Origin: Marsupella aquatica
Taxonomy: Eukaryota > Marchantiophyta
Assembly (NCBI GenBank): GCA_973895155.1
Contig: OZ316898.1
Span: 1,302,001 to 1,366,000 of the forward strand
Length of the DNA: 64,000 nt
Reading direction: 5' to 3'
Position numbers and translations under genes: made by a program. The notes beneath the pieces were generated by a model, which saw nothing but the letters and a program-made list of their open reading frames with translations, made no database searches and was not told the origin of the DNA. Shown in pieces: positions 36,096 through 47,942 of the stretch (position 1 is its first letter; every line of letters begins with the position of its first letter).

Positions 36096-39000
36096 ATGGG
36101 GAGTTTCTCTCGAGGGGACAAGGTGTGCCTCGTAATCGACGGAGTGGAAGTTGCTTGTGGGACGGTCCTCAAGGTTGACCCGGGTGACTCAATGCGTAAT
36201 GTTGATTTGGGAAGTAATCGTATAGGAGTTCTCATTGAGAAGTGCTATGAGGGATCACGGGAAATTCCTTACCCTTTGCCGCCGATCAGGACCCTGTTTG
36301 ATGTTGTCAACTCTTGCATTATTTGGGATGCCTCTTTTGCATATTTGAAGTCACAGTCAACTCCAACGACAACGAAAATGGATGCCTCCTGTTCTACAAA
36401 GGATACGGTTCCGGGTTTTGTACCAGAGAAATCGTCGGTGGAAAGTTTTGGAGACTCGATTGTATCTGGCGATGAAGTCGAGGTCTGGATCGGCAATCAG
36501 ATTGTGGCTCGTGGATTTGTGTTCAAGACGAATCCCGATGAGACATGTCACAATGAAAGACTTGGCACTTCTAGGATTAGTGTGAAAATATGTGAAGTTT
36601 TTCAAGGAAGGGAGAGGTTACCCTTTCCTCACAATGGAGCCGATACCGTTCAGGAAGCATTGGATACTTTTGTATTGTGGAATTTAAAGGATGTTACTCG
36701 GAGGAGTTCTTCCCGGGATATGCTAAACAACCTGTCCAGACAGGATGTTTTTTCAAATTATAATTTCAAGGATTATAGTTTGCGTTCTAATTGGATGACC
36801 GAGGAGGTGGAATTGTATGCTGAGGATAATCGGACCAAAGTGGGGGTTGGCATCATCACAGTTCCTTTCGAGTCAGGTGCAATTGATGATGATGTTCTTG
36901 GACCAGATCACATTGGGGTTGCTGTCACACGCGTGATTGACCCTCTATTTTTCCCAAATATCTCCCCAGGAGTGCCTGGTCTTGTTAGGTGGGCCGTCCG
37001 TTCACTTTTGCTGATATCAAGGGGTATTTTTCTTCTGGATCTCATTGAAGAGGTTTCTCCGAAACCAATTATTGATGGTCGAGATCATCTAGAGGTAGAT
37101 ATGAAAGGTGACACTGAGTTTTTGAAGCGCCCGTATAATTTCATCAAGAGAACGAAGGTCAACCCAGATGAAAAAAGGAAGAAGCACTTGGAGTCTCGGG
37201 CGATACTGAAAATCACAGAGGAGGAAATCGACTCCATCCAAAGAGAAGGTTGTTGTAAGTTGAAGTGTTGCCTCAGCATGCCGAGAGAAGACCTACAGGA
37301 GATAAGGAGAGAATACCATGGGATGTCAAGTGACAACAAAACCAGTCACATTCTCACTCTTTTTGGCTGTAGGGAGAAGGAAGTGGAGACAAAAGGATAT
37401 TTTGTTGTAAGAAGTAGACTTGTTTGCAAGGGTGCATTTAGTAAAATGCATGGATTCAGCACTGCCAAGTATTATGATTACAAAAATCAATATGAAGCAG
37501 GTTGCACGGTTGGATTCCACGGAAACAAGGGTTCACACAAGACACGGGGAAGCACCTTGCATGCTTGTGCTTTGTTGGAGTCCATTCTAACCCAAAACGG
37601 AGAACCCATGCCACATCTTCCCTATGGAGGGTCTCACGGGACTGACACGGTTGAGTACAGACTTCCATCTTGTTTCACGAAGAAAGAGATTTTTGAGGAG
37701 GTATACTCAAAAATGGAATTAGATGGCTACGTGAAGGTGAGTGAAAACACTATGTATAAACTCTGGAGTGAGTCCTTCATGAATTTTGACTTTCACAAGG
37801 GAAGTGCATTTGCAAAGTGTACACTTTGCACTGAGTTCAAAGATCAGTTGATGCGGGAGAAGAGAAAGAAAGAGCGTTTAGAGATTGAGGAAAGAAGAGC
37901 TCGCCATCTTCGTGAGCAAATGTCTAGGAGATATGTTTACTATGCTCATAGGGTTCTTGCGAAGAAGGATCCTGAGAACTATCTTTGCATTATACATGAC
38001 AAGATGGACCAGGCCAAGACATGGATCCCTAGGTTGGTCCCCACTCCTAAATCATTGTCTGGTAGTGGTCAACCGCTCCCCATTGCGCTCACTGGGATGT
38101 TGACCCATGGAAGGGATCCCGGAGTGTATGCTCACTTCAGTTTTACTGGGCTTTGGCCAGGAGATGCAGACTTCACAGTGACATCATTGACCAAGTGCCT
38201 TAGAGATCTGGAGGATTACAAGGGGGACAAATCTGGAGACCTCCTTGAAGGATTATATTGGGCTGCAACGAGGCCAATTTTTCAATCTCTTTTGGACTTT
38301 GAAGCATTTCTCGCAGGTTACTTAGAACCCAAAAAAGTCTCAATTGCTAGATTTCAAGGAGCTGAAGATGACCAAGACGACTTTGGTGTTGATCCCAAGG
38401 CTACGTCTACCTCTTTCAAACCATTGCCAAGGCACCTGACCTTGCAAATGGATAATTCAGGGAAAGATAACAAAAACCAGTACGTGATGGCATTTTGCAG
38501 TGAGCTTGTTAGTAGAGGGGTTTTTGAAACAGTGCAGATGTCGTTTCTCATGGTTGGTCACACCCATGAGGATGTCGATGCATTGTTTTCAAAAGTATCC
38601 AACCAAGTGAAGTACAAGGAGGTTTCTACCCTCTTGGGGTTGATGGCTGAGGTTTGGGAGTGTGAAAGCATTCATCCTGTGCCACGGTTGATCCAAGAGG
38701 TTGCAGCTTACAAAGAGTTTTTGAAAAATTTCAAGGTAAAAGACATAGAGGGTCACTCAAAACCAGTGGCATTTCTTTTCTCTATGAGAGATAATGTTCC
38801 AATATATCAATACAAAGCACATGTGAAACAACCTTGGTACCCTCCAACCGGAAGGTCCATTTGGAGAACTGATTCCAGCACCAATGCTCTCATTTTACCA
38901 GAAGGTCAACCGTTTGCAAAACCCATCTCCGGGGATGTACGAGGCAAGGTTGAAGAAATCATCCCATTCCTTAATCGTTACATTGAGTTTTTGAAGAAGA

Positions 39001-39785
39001 GCTGTAAGGATGAGACCTCTACAGCATATCGTGAGCGGTTTCCTTTGGTGAAATATTGGGAGATGGTGGTGCAAGTATTATCTGGGGAGCTTACAATTGA
39101 AGGGGAGGCAGAAATACAGTTAGCATTGACATATGAATTCTGGCCAAAAACCAACCACGGAACTGGTTACAAGGTTAATAGTACAGGAACCTCTGAACCA
39201 TTGGGGGAGCCTAGTAGTAGTACACAGAATCCACAAATGGTGGAGCTTCAGAATGAGTACCTGGAAGAGATGGAGGATCAAGCTGCAACATTTGTTGGTG
39301 CTCGACACGAGCGAGAACTTGCACGTTGGATTCCTCTGCAGGACATTCAAGAGGGTCACTTTGTATTTCTCCGTCCAGAGGATAAATGGGAAAAGAAGAA
39401 TGGGAAAGAACGTTTCTGGTTGGTGAGAGCTTTGGGTGTTGTGGACCCAAACCATGAGGTTCCTTCAGAAGACTTGCAATGCAATGAGAATTCTCCTACT
39501 AGTACACGGTATGCTCCTATGTTCCAAGTGCAATGGTGGAGGCCTAAACATGTTAAGCATGATGCACCGGATCATATGCGATATTCACGTTGCTTTCAGA
39601 CCACTAAGACTTGGGAGGTGGATCCTGGGTTTGACAGTGCCACTGAACGTTGGCAATTTGCTAATTCTGCTATGTATGGATTCAAGTCACGCTCTAGAGA
39701 AGAAAATATAATTGATAGAGGTTTGACCATTCCCAAGAATGTTTTGAAAACACTCAAAACCTACATGGAAGGGATTGTTGAGTAA
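36096..39785 (+). CDS. DUF7869-type DDE-like transposase with three N-terminal DUF8039-like modules (1229 aa)
   Basis: A single uninterrupted frame; ATG 36096 is the first good start after the leader. Residues about 1-90, 120-215 and 230-330 are three diverged copies of one module (for example VARGFVFKTNPDETCHNERL then RISVKICEVFQGRERLPFP), resembling DUF8039 of plant CACTA-type transposon proteins. A Cys cluster (CCKLKCC, from residue 386) and VCKGAFSKMHGFSTAK follow, as in DUF7869 proteins. Three acidic sites in RNase H-like order are HDKMDQAK (D635/D638), LQMDNSGKDNKN (D786) and GHTHEDVD (E825/D826/D828). Expected to catalyse transposition; which acidic residues are catalytic is inferred. 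A decayed palindrome sits inside the gene at 37079-37094 (coding GRDHLE). Intact length suggests recent activity or selection. Confidence 0.8.
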   Translation: MGSFSRGDKVCLVIDGVEVACGTVLKVDPGDSMRNVDLGSNRIGVLIEKCYEGSREIPYPLPPIRTLFDVVNSCIIWDASFAYLKSQSTPTTTKMDASCSTKDTVPGFVPEKSSVESFGDSIVSGDEVEVWIGNQIVARGFVFKTNPDETCHNERLGTSRISVKICEVFQGRERLPFPHNGADTVQEALDTFVLWNLKDVTRRSSSRDMLNNLSRQDVFSNYNFKDYSLRSNWMTEEVELYAEDNRTKVGVGIITVPFESGAIDDDVLGPDHIGVAVTRVIDPLFFPNISPGVPGLVRWAVRSLLLISRGIFLLDLIEEVSPKPIIDGRDHLEVDMKGDTEFLKRPYNFIKRTKVNPDEKRKKHLESRAILKITEEEIDSIQREGCCKLKCCLSMPREDLQEIRREYHGMSSDNKTSHILTLFGCREKEVETKGYFVVRSRLVCKGAFSKMHGFSTAKYYDYKNQYEAGCTVGFHGNKGSHKTRGSTLHACALLESILTQNGEPMPHLPYGGSHGTDTVEYRLPSCFTKKEIFEEVYSKMELDGYVKVSENTMYKLWSESFMNFDFHKGSAFAKCTLCTEFKDQLMREKRKKERLEIEERRARHLREQMSRRYVYYAHRVLAKKDPENYLCIIHDKMDQAKTWIPRLVPTPKSLSGSGQPLPIALTGMLTHGRDPGVYAHFSFTGLWPGDADFTVTSLTKCLRDLEDYKGDKSGDLLEGLYWAATRPIFQSLLDFEAFLAGYLEPKKVSIARFQGAEDDQDDFGVDPKATSTSFKPLPRHLTLQMDNSGKDNKNQYVMAFCSELVSRGVFETVQMSFLMVGHTHEDVDALFSKVSNQVKYKEVSTLLGLMAEVWECESIHPVPRLIQEVAAYKEFLKNFKVKDIEGHSKPVAFLFSMRDNVPIYQYKAHVKQPWYPPTGRSIWRTDSSTNALILPEGQPFAKPISGDVRGKVEEIIPFLNRYIEFLKKSCKDETSTAYRERFPLVKYWEMVVQVLSGELTIEGEAEIQLALTYEFWPKTNHGTGYKVNSTGTSEPLGEPSSSTQNPQMVELQNEYLEEMEDQAATFVGARHERELARWIPLQDIQEGHFVFLRPEDKWEKKNGKERFWLVRALGVVDPNHEVPSEDLQCNENSPTSTRYAPMFQVQWWRPKHVKHDAPDHMRYSRCFQTTKTWEVDPGFDSATERWQFANSAMYGFKSRSREENIIDRGLTIPKNVLKTLKTYMEGIVE

Positions 39786-39794
39786 GTCAAATGT

Positions 39795-39906
39795 TTTTTA
39801 GTAGTCACTCTGTCAGAGTGAGGGAGTCTAGTATGTCAATTAGTTTGGAATTAGACATGTCAGAGTGAGGGAGTCTATGTCAATTAGTTTGGAATCAGAC
39901 ATGTCT
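39795..39906. repeat. Tandem duplication of about 50 bp
   Basis: 'gtcagagtgagggagtcta' and 'tgtcaattagtttggaat' occur twice in order just after the transposase stop codon. Confidence 0.85.
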
Positions 39907-40214
39907 TTAGTACTTACTGAGTGTTGGTTAGTACTAAGTACTAGTATATCTATTTAAGGAACTAATTATTATAATATTTTGGGATACTAGTTTGAATAGG
40001 TGGAGGTAATTGGACTTGGATACCTTTATAATTGCTTCAATTAATTATTATATCAATACAGACTATATATTACATGAAGTCTTAATATCCATGATAGGAT
40101 GTGAGTGCCTCTTAGTACTGTCTAGTAAACCTTAGTTTCAACTCGAGTTGCTTAGAATGTACTAACAAATTACTTGTTTGAATGGATATTTAAACTAAAC
40201 CCTAAGTAGAAGGT

Positions 40215-40335
40215 TAATTTAGCTAGCTAAGGGTAGAGATCATATTGAAGCTTTACTAGTTATATGGGTAGAGATCATATTATTTGAAGCTTTACTAGTT
40301 ATATGGGTAGAGATCATATTGAAGCTTTACTAGAC
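40215..40335. repeat. Tandem repeat, three units of about 45 bp
   Basis: 'gggtagagatcatatt' and 'gaagctttactagttatat' recur three times with small length changes. Confidence 0.85.
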
Positions 40336-40444
40336 ACTTATATTCTATTAGTCAAATTGAATCAATGTAAATAAATTCTACTTCTTATCCAACATATTTT
40401 ACATTATTATCACCCAAATGTTTTTCTTTAGAATCCAAATTAAT

Positions 40445-40608
40445 ATTTCATTTTCTCCTATGTACAATCTTGATCCCCCAAATGTACAACATCTGGTGCC
40501 CAAATGTACAACTCCCACTGCCCAAATGTACAATTCTTGTGCCCAAATATATATTTTTTGGTGCCTAAATGTCCAAAGATCAAAGAATTTTCCAGTTTTA
40601 ATGAATAG
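40445..40608. repeat. About 22-bp minisatellite with matches to the far flank of the mobile element
   Basis: Units of the type 'tgcccaaatgtacaactcc' repeat about five times. The segment 40539-40569 matches 27740-27770 in direct orientation at about 25 of 31 bases. Segment 40584-40608 ('tccagttttaatgaatag') is an inverted match to 27636-27659. These may mark the edges of the element or a shared host repeat. Confidence 0.5.
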
Positions 40609-43600
40609 ACTGATTTGTGCCTTGCCCTCGACCACTGCCTCCAGCACATGGAGACGGGGAGGAGAGAAGGGGAGAGGAGGCAGAAAAAGGGGTAAATGGC
40701 ATGACCCCGGGACAACCCTGTTTGGACACAATGTAGCTGGCAACCCACCTTGCACAGTGTTGCCCCTGCACACTTGCCCTCCCAAACAACATCACTTTTA
40801 TAATAACAGCATTAACCAAATTGATGACATTGCTGCATGGTCAACAACCATGCACCCAACCAAAATGACACTTTTGCAACCACATTCATTTGAACATGAC
40901 TACATAGATGACATGGCTGGAATGACAACACTTTTGCAATAATCATACAACCCCAATGACAACCCAATTGAAACTGCAATTGACTTTCATAACCATGACA
41001 CAATCACAGTGACAGCCATACTAGTAGCACAACATTGTTGCAATGATAACTCAGTCTGCAATGCATGGCAGGGAGCTCAAAGTATGCCTTGTCCCACAAC
41101 ACTCTTTTCCTCAATAATTTCCACCAGAACATCTTTTTGCAAAGACATCTTGAAGGCAATGATATCATTAATGCCTCCTCTCATGCAATGCCACCTTTTA
41201 CATAATGACCACTTTTACAAGAGATATCCGTAATGGACCTCCAAATGAAACTTCCTTACTTAACCAACCAGAACATGCATCTTTTTGTCCAGTGTAAATT
41301 GGGACCCATCACAGACCTGTACCATTTCAAGTCACTTAATCTTCTAACGGAATTTGCAGTCCTTAAAGCACAAGAATGTCACTATAAAATGCAGCATGTT
41401 CTACTATTCTTTGGTGTCACCGAATGCGATCGACTACGACCATAGTGTCGAATGAGCTAATTCATTGACATTGTACACATTGATACCAATGCATACACAT
41501 CCCACAGTGTCAAATGAACCATTCGCCGTGTGACTGGGCACGACACTGGGGCACGGCACAGAGCATCGCAGTTAGATCTTGTATACGTTGACAAAATGTA
41601 TGGACAGATCTCAGTGTCAAATGAACCAGGCGTCGTGCAAACACAATACAATACAGAGCGCTGTAGTGAGATTTTGTACACACAGACATCAATGTGTACA
41701 ACATGTATTAGATATGTCAGAGGACTTAGGGTTTAGTATAAACCGGAGAACACACGCATAAAATCAAAAATGATATGCATTTATTTTGATTTGTTTTCTA
41801 ACTAAGTGTGAACTGTGCATACAACATGCATCATGTTTACATCACAATCTAACTTCTATGTTGAATATGCCATGGTTTTGTCCATTTAAGCAGGCTCAAA
41901 GTCAAGTGTCTTTGTGAATTTGGGGGCATGATTATTTTTTCTTGCTATGAACATTGAATACAATGTGTACCTTGCACCCCGGAGACACATGGTTCTCTTT
42001 TCAACATTGCATGCATGGCTGGTGTATCTTGAATAACTAGAGCTGCAATGTATTCTAAAAAGCTGAGAGGCCAGAGCACGATGGTGTAGGCTTGCTTTGA
42101 TGCTGCTGCAAGCCCCTTAGTTAATAGATTTGTAGTTATAATACAATAACCTTATTGTATCTAACCAAACTAGGAAGCCCGGTGCTTCATTGCGGCCAGG
42201 GCCACGGTGCTTACGTGATCTATGCGCTGCATAGTTATCATTGGCATTACTACACATGCCCATCCACGGTATCCTACGGCTACATAGTAAGCTTGAATTG
42301 TGTGGTGAACCCTTTCACAAGAACATTGTTGTATCAAGTGAACATTGTTGTATCGAGGTCCAGACACTGGGAGGGAATCTGCATATTTGGGTCCATTGGG
42401 CAAAATTCTGCATATTTGGGTCCAGTTAGTAAAAAATTGTGTTTGGAGGTCCATTAAGTATATCTCTCCCACTTTTACAAACAAAATGTTTTCTGAGTTC
42501 TTTTATGCAATAATATCTTTGTGTGCAACACACAAATATAAAGCTAGTTCCTTTATAGGCACCAGGGAAAATCACTAAGGGCATTAGAGCAGAAAGTACC
42601 CAACAAAACACTCTTTTAAAATGATTGGTGTGTGTTGTTTATCGAAGTATCTTATCATGTGTTATGGATTATAGGAATTTCAGTTTCGCTCAATCATGAT
42701 GTGGACATAATTACGGTGAGAACTGTGGTCGTTAAAAGTCATCATTCATTCCACAATCCACAGTTCCACACCCACCACTTGCCCGGTTTAAGAAGTCCTT
42801 CTGATGAGGCTTGGAAAATGGTCATCACTCCCTTGGCAACCTGACTTGAAGATCTAGTGCATCTTTGCACATGGGCTAATGTGTACTTGCGGCAGAAATT
42901 CTACGGCTGTTAAAACCACAGCTGGCATAAAGGTAGTTTTTAAGATCTAGTACAGATAATTCCCTGAGGTTGCTGTAGGTGATTCCATAGTAGGGCTTTT
43001 GTTTCTCTGTTGCTGTACAGGACTCTTGGACTTTTTGGCTCTTGGCCTTCAAAGAGGGTTTGTGCTATTGGGTCTATTCTCCCCATATCCTGTGGGATTT
43101 GGCTCTTGTTGTTCTGGGCCTATACCTCTTGGTTTGGCGTTTTTTGTTCGTTGGCATCGTAATGTACTAATTTAGCACTGCTCCGGGTTTAACGCTCTTT
43201 ATGCTTTGGCATTTTTGATTCATTATCGCTGGAATTAGTCGAATGGGAACGAAGTTCCTTGTCTTTCTCTCAGTGTAGCATGTGAGCTAGACGGACGCAG
43301 AGCTCGAATGGAACGAAGTCCCTTGTCTTCTTCTCTGTGAAGCATGTGCGCGAGAGTGAATTGCGACAGAAAAAACTGAGATCTGATTTACTCTTCCACA
43401 TGCATGATTCGCCTCTTTCAATCATAACGACACTGTAGTTTGCTAGCTGAGGATCTCTACAGTTCTATCCTGTGGCAACGAACAGTTGCCACTCGCCAGC
43501 CGTCCACACCGCGATCCATGAGCAGTGGCGACCGACACAGCCGTGCTGCGGTGCTGGGGACGGAGAGGATAGGACTTGAGTAGGACTGGAGTCCAGGCAT

Positions 43601-45489
43601 GCCACCGTCCTACTTTTTTAACAAAAACAAAACGGTTGAGAAAGCGGAAGCGGCATGCAAGTTTCTTTTCGGTTCATGATCAGCTAGCTCAGCCCGGGGC
43701 TCAGCTGAAATTTAGATGCGAATTGGCAAACTGGATTTCGGTGCGCGAAGAGGATGCAAGTTCACGGCACATGCGTTAACCTCAGAGCCCCAGTTGTCAG
43801 ATTCCTCCCGTCGATATTTCTTCTCTAGCGGGACTGTGGTACTTTTGTTCCTAATAATCTCTTGAAACAAACTTGAACTCCAAACGAAACGAAAGCGAGC
43901 GAACGATAATTCACTACACATCTGTCACAGACCCCATTTGTCATTCGCTTGTGCGTCAAGTTCTCTGCCCTTTGACATTTCTGTCGATAAATTTCGGCGA
44001 AATCGCTGCTTTGGGGACAAAATTAATGAGATTCTCGAGCTTACCAGGCTTTTCAATTGACTAGTGAGGTAGGGTTGCTAGTGTGGTCCCATATATACAG
44101 TGGGTCCGTGATAAAAGGGAAACACTCTATAGTCTAACAGTAGTGCAGTCTCTAAACGCCATTCTGGAGGACTCTCTGGTTTTTGGCTAAATTAATGGCC
44201 TTCCTGGGATTTGTGGTTGTTTTCTCCAATGTATTAGGTCCCTGCCTTTGGAATTCTATCTCCAGGTTTTACTCTTTCTGCTCTTTGGTGGTGTGACAGA
44301 TATTTCCTTTCCACTTTGACACAACTAGATTGTGCAACAATTATAATCTGAAGGAGATACACTTCTCAAATCAGGACCGTCAACATCCTAGGCAAATGCA
44401 GTGTTCACTCCCTGGGGCGCTTAGAGTGTTTTGAGCTTGGATTGACAAGGGATTGCAATCCACCAAGCTTTGGAGCAAATTTCATGCTATATTGATGTAA
44501 TGATGTACCTGAAACAATTGAAGCGAGATGTTGCTCTCATAGTGATTTGGAGTGTGCGAGGGTGGCTTTACAAGACTGGGGGGTCATTATTTCTTTTTAT
44601 TCCCTCTCAGATTAAATCCAAATATATGATAATTAGAAACTGTTACAGTTAGCTTTACAAGCACTCAGGGATCCAATCAGGTATGTTGTGTACAAACCCT
44701 ACATGGCAAGGAGTGGGCCCAAGTAAATATTGATGTGTCCAAGTGCTGATTTTGCCTATAATTTTACACCTTGGCTAGAACATTTTCAAATTTTGGCCCC
44801 TTCATTCAAAGGATTTGCATCTAGTGAACTACATTCCAAAAGATTCATGGTCCACATTCTATGTTTAGAACAAGACCCTCCAGTTTGCTTTGGGAAAAAG
44901 TCACGAACCAGCCTTATCCTCTAGTAGTGAAATATTGAATCTTGATCAGGTATGGACTGATGTGATCTACCCCAAATTGGCTGTATTCCCAGTTGCCACA
45001 CTCGGGGGTTTCACTTCCACAAAAATGGTATATCACGTGCGACGAAGGATAGGGTCATTTTATTGGTTGTAAGGGAAGACTTAAGAATTTTTGTAAAAGA
45101 ACAATAGGGTCTTTTAAATTCAATTTTGAGACTTATAAGAACATTAGAGCCTTTGTAATCCAATTTTTGGAATATTCCAAAAATATTCTAACTTTATATG
45201 GGTTAAAAAATAATATTTTTTTCTTACATTTTAGGGGATCCAAGGTCTAAAAACGTCGCAGGTGATGGGGAGGTCCCCATGTAGTGAGACCCCCGAGTTG
45301 CCACAGAAAACTATAGCTGTTTGAGCCGGGTGGAGATCAGGAGCCAAGTGGGTAACTAGGAATTCTCATTGGTTCCTCCCCTCATCAATTTAGGACTAGC
45401 TGCATGTCAAAAACCAGAGGAGGGTGGCTTTCACCTGACCTAATTCAGAGAGCCCACTTTGGGTGCAATTTAGCCCTTCAACCAATGTC
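40609..45489. other. Gene-poor region of decayed repeats
   Basis: No open frame with recognisable motifs. Near 41470-41710 a degenerate unit of about 105 bp ('cagtgtcaaatgaacca', 'tgtacac.ttga') is repeated two to three times. At about 42375-42430 a 'tctgcatatttgggtcca' phrase is duplicated. The rest looks like old transposon sequence. Confidence 0.45.
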
Positions 45490-45652
45490 AAATGATTGCT
45501 AGTCAGGGAATCAAGTCATGTGACACTGTGAAATTTAGTTTGGGACATAGTTGAATATCTGAGCTGGTAATTGCTAGTTAGGGAATAGAGTCATGGGATT
45601 GGGACACTGTGAAATTTGGTTTTGAACATAGTTGAATATCTGAGAGCTGGAT
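45490..45652. repeat. Tandem duplication of about 90 bp
   Basis: 'attgctagtcagggaat', 'gacactgtgaaattt' and 'acatagttgaatatctgag' occur twice in the same order. Confidence 0.8.
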
Positions 45653-47940
45653 TGCAATCTACAGTAGTGAATATCTAGTAAGCTGTCTAAGATGACAAGT
45701 AGGTTTATGTTGCAAGGTGAAGGATGATATAAGGCTGGCTTTACACAACAAGCAGGGCAATCTGGTCATTTTTTGCCTCCAGATCAAACACGTACCAGTC
45801 AAGGAGATTGGTGGTAGACTCAAAAATTCCTGGTTTGCTTGAGATACAAATCTGTTGAGTCAATTGAGGTTGACATCAGTCCCCACCCCAGTCCAGCTAG
45901 GACTGGGGGGTCTCAAACACGGAAGTGCCTTGCTGGTCATGTCATGCCAACTGCATCCAATTGCTCCATTTATCAGTGCTGAATTGCTGTGGTTTTTTCA
46001 CCACTAAGAATGCGCAAAGTGCTCCTGCACTAGTTTATGTTACAAAGAAGCTCTAAGTAGAGCCATCTTGAATGCAAAGTTGGGTGCAAAGTCAGGCCTA
46101 ATCATCAGGGTGGAACAATCAACATGTGTGTTCCCCTTTCTGTTGTCACAGCCTTCTGTAGACAGCGGGTTTTGCTTCCCTGAAGAGAACCCAGGTGCTT
46201 ACCAGTATTCTTGGGGGGTGCATGCAGCAGTTGGATTTAGGACCTCTAGTCAGCTTCCTCTTCTGGACCTTTCAATTGGTTTATCTAGCCTGGAGCTTTA
46301 CAAGACTTTTTGATTTGCCAATAAGTGGGGTTGTAGGTTTTTGGTTTAGGTTTTCCCTCTTCATTGGGTTTTCTGGACTTTGAGATCATGTGGTATGGCA
46401 CCTCTTGTTTTCTAGTAATTGTGTGAATAACGTCATGATAACACATGGTAGTGTATATATATCATGATAACACCCTGAATGATGGTTATGCTCTTCATCG
46501 TTTTCTTTGTATTTGTCTTGCTCTCAATGGTGATGCTTGAGGGCCAGGCTGGCTCGTCTTCCCAGTCACGATGATAATGTGAGACAAACAAACTTGACAA
46601 AACTTACAACAATATCCTTTTATGATGGTTCGGGCTGACCTTACATTCGCTGCGAGCACAAATACAACAAAAACCGACTAAGAGATATTTTGATGTACAT
46701 ATGGGAAAAAACAAGAGACGTTTAGTCGGTTGTGAAACCTATTGCTGGACTTTAGGTTCCTTTGACCCTTTTGGAGGTTCCTAGCCTATGTGAATGATTG
46801 CCATGTATCACAGTGCAAAAGAACAAAAGCTAACGAACCCAGAGGGCCAGACACACAACAAAGAGGGGATTGTTGATTGGGTGAAACATTGTACTTTGCT
46901 TCCTTGGAGCCAATGAATTCTGACACAATCTAAACAGGCCACCATTTGCAGGGAGAACTAGGTTCTTTTCAGCTTTTTCCAAAATGAGCCTACACCCAGT
47001 TCAAAGAGTACAGTAGCTATGAGGGAAAAGCATTTCATTGGCCTAGAATAGTGGAATCTGTAGGGCATATATCTGAACTCCCCACAAAAAGCGACTAGAA
47101 CTCTTTTTGGCCAGGAGTGGGAAAATGAGAAGCAAACACTAGGGAGTCTCAAAGCTTCACGGACCTTAACTTAGTAGTTGAGATTAGGGACAGAAAGAGC
47201 TATGAACTACCAAATTCAGATCCCATAAATTTCGCTATTGGTAGTATGCCATGACCATAAGCCACTGTTTATAGCCAAAGTCATAGTTAGCATCTTTGAA
47301 CTTTGAGACACCCTATTGTTTCTTTTGGTCCCTTAATTTTATGTTTGTATTGAAGAATTCCATCCTAAGTTCAGTTCTGTCTCGCACTGATAAAGGAGAC
47401 AAGAGCTCCGTCAGGAGCTTAGATTACTCATCGACTTCGAATGACAGTCAATTTCTACGTTGTAGGTTTGCAAAAAGGCTCACTAGTCCTTCGTGGCATG
47501 GGGGTTTGGCTGGTCTCACTGTTGTCTTCACTGCCTCCTAAATTTGCGGAAATTTCCTTCATTCACTATGCTCCGCTCCCTACATTCACATTGCGTCCAC
47601 ACCACACCTTTTTGGTGCAATCATGAGAAGATTTGTCAGACCTTTTCCCAGTAGATATTATCCTTCTTTCATGACTTCGTGGGTGCTCCCCAATTCATAC
47701 AGTTTAGATAATATCCATTGCAACCTCATCGCCAGACTTTATCCTCATAGTCATGAAGGGACGCTCATCCAAGACGTCCAACGTTTGTCTTGTAGTGATC
47801 CATTAATCATCTACAATATCTTAGAAAGGAAAATTTTAATTCTTAAGTAATTATGGCTTGAAAAGGGTACGCCGATTGCGTGGGTGCAGCAAGACAAACT
47901 TAAAAGTCAGTCTTGTCGTGTATCACTTGTCCTTCTGCTA
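45653..47940. other. Intergenic, no feature seen
   Basis: Short open frames only, no recognisable motif on either strand. Confidence 0.4.
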
Positions 47941-47942
47941 TA

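Larger units (their letters stand above)
28000..39790. mobile_element. Compound mobile element with transposase, ParB-like, methyltransferase-like and HAD genes
   Basis: Two divergent transcription units share one promoter region (34.9-35.1 kb) and the same 17-bp palindrome, found in introns and leaders of both. To the right is a single-exon gene with a DUF7869-type transposase. To the left are reading frames with a ParB-like domain, a DNA-methyltransferase-like domain and an FCP1-like phosphatase. The common palindrome family is the main evidence that these belong together. Degenerate relatives ('gggtcgagataatctagaccc'-like) extend to about 28.0 kb. Exact ends are not fixed: possible flanking repeats lie at 27636-27770 and 40539-40608, but no convincing terminal inverted repeat with target duplication was found. 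A stop codon and a frameshift in the left unit suggest decay. Superfamily not assigned. Confidence 0.65.

Noticed and set aside
28000-39790. Endogenous giant-virus fragment
   Set aside because: Spliced genes, a transposase and no viral core genes argue against it.
40418-40942. 174-codon frame right of the element
   Set aside because: Its first part translates the 22-bp minisatellite and the rest shows no motifs.
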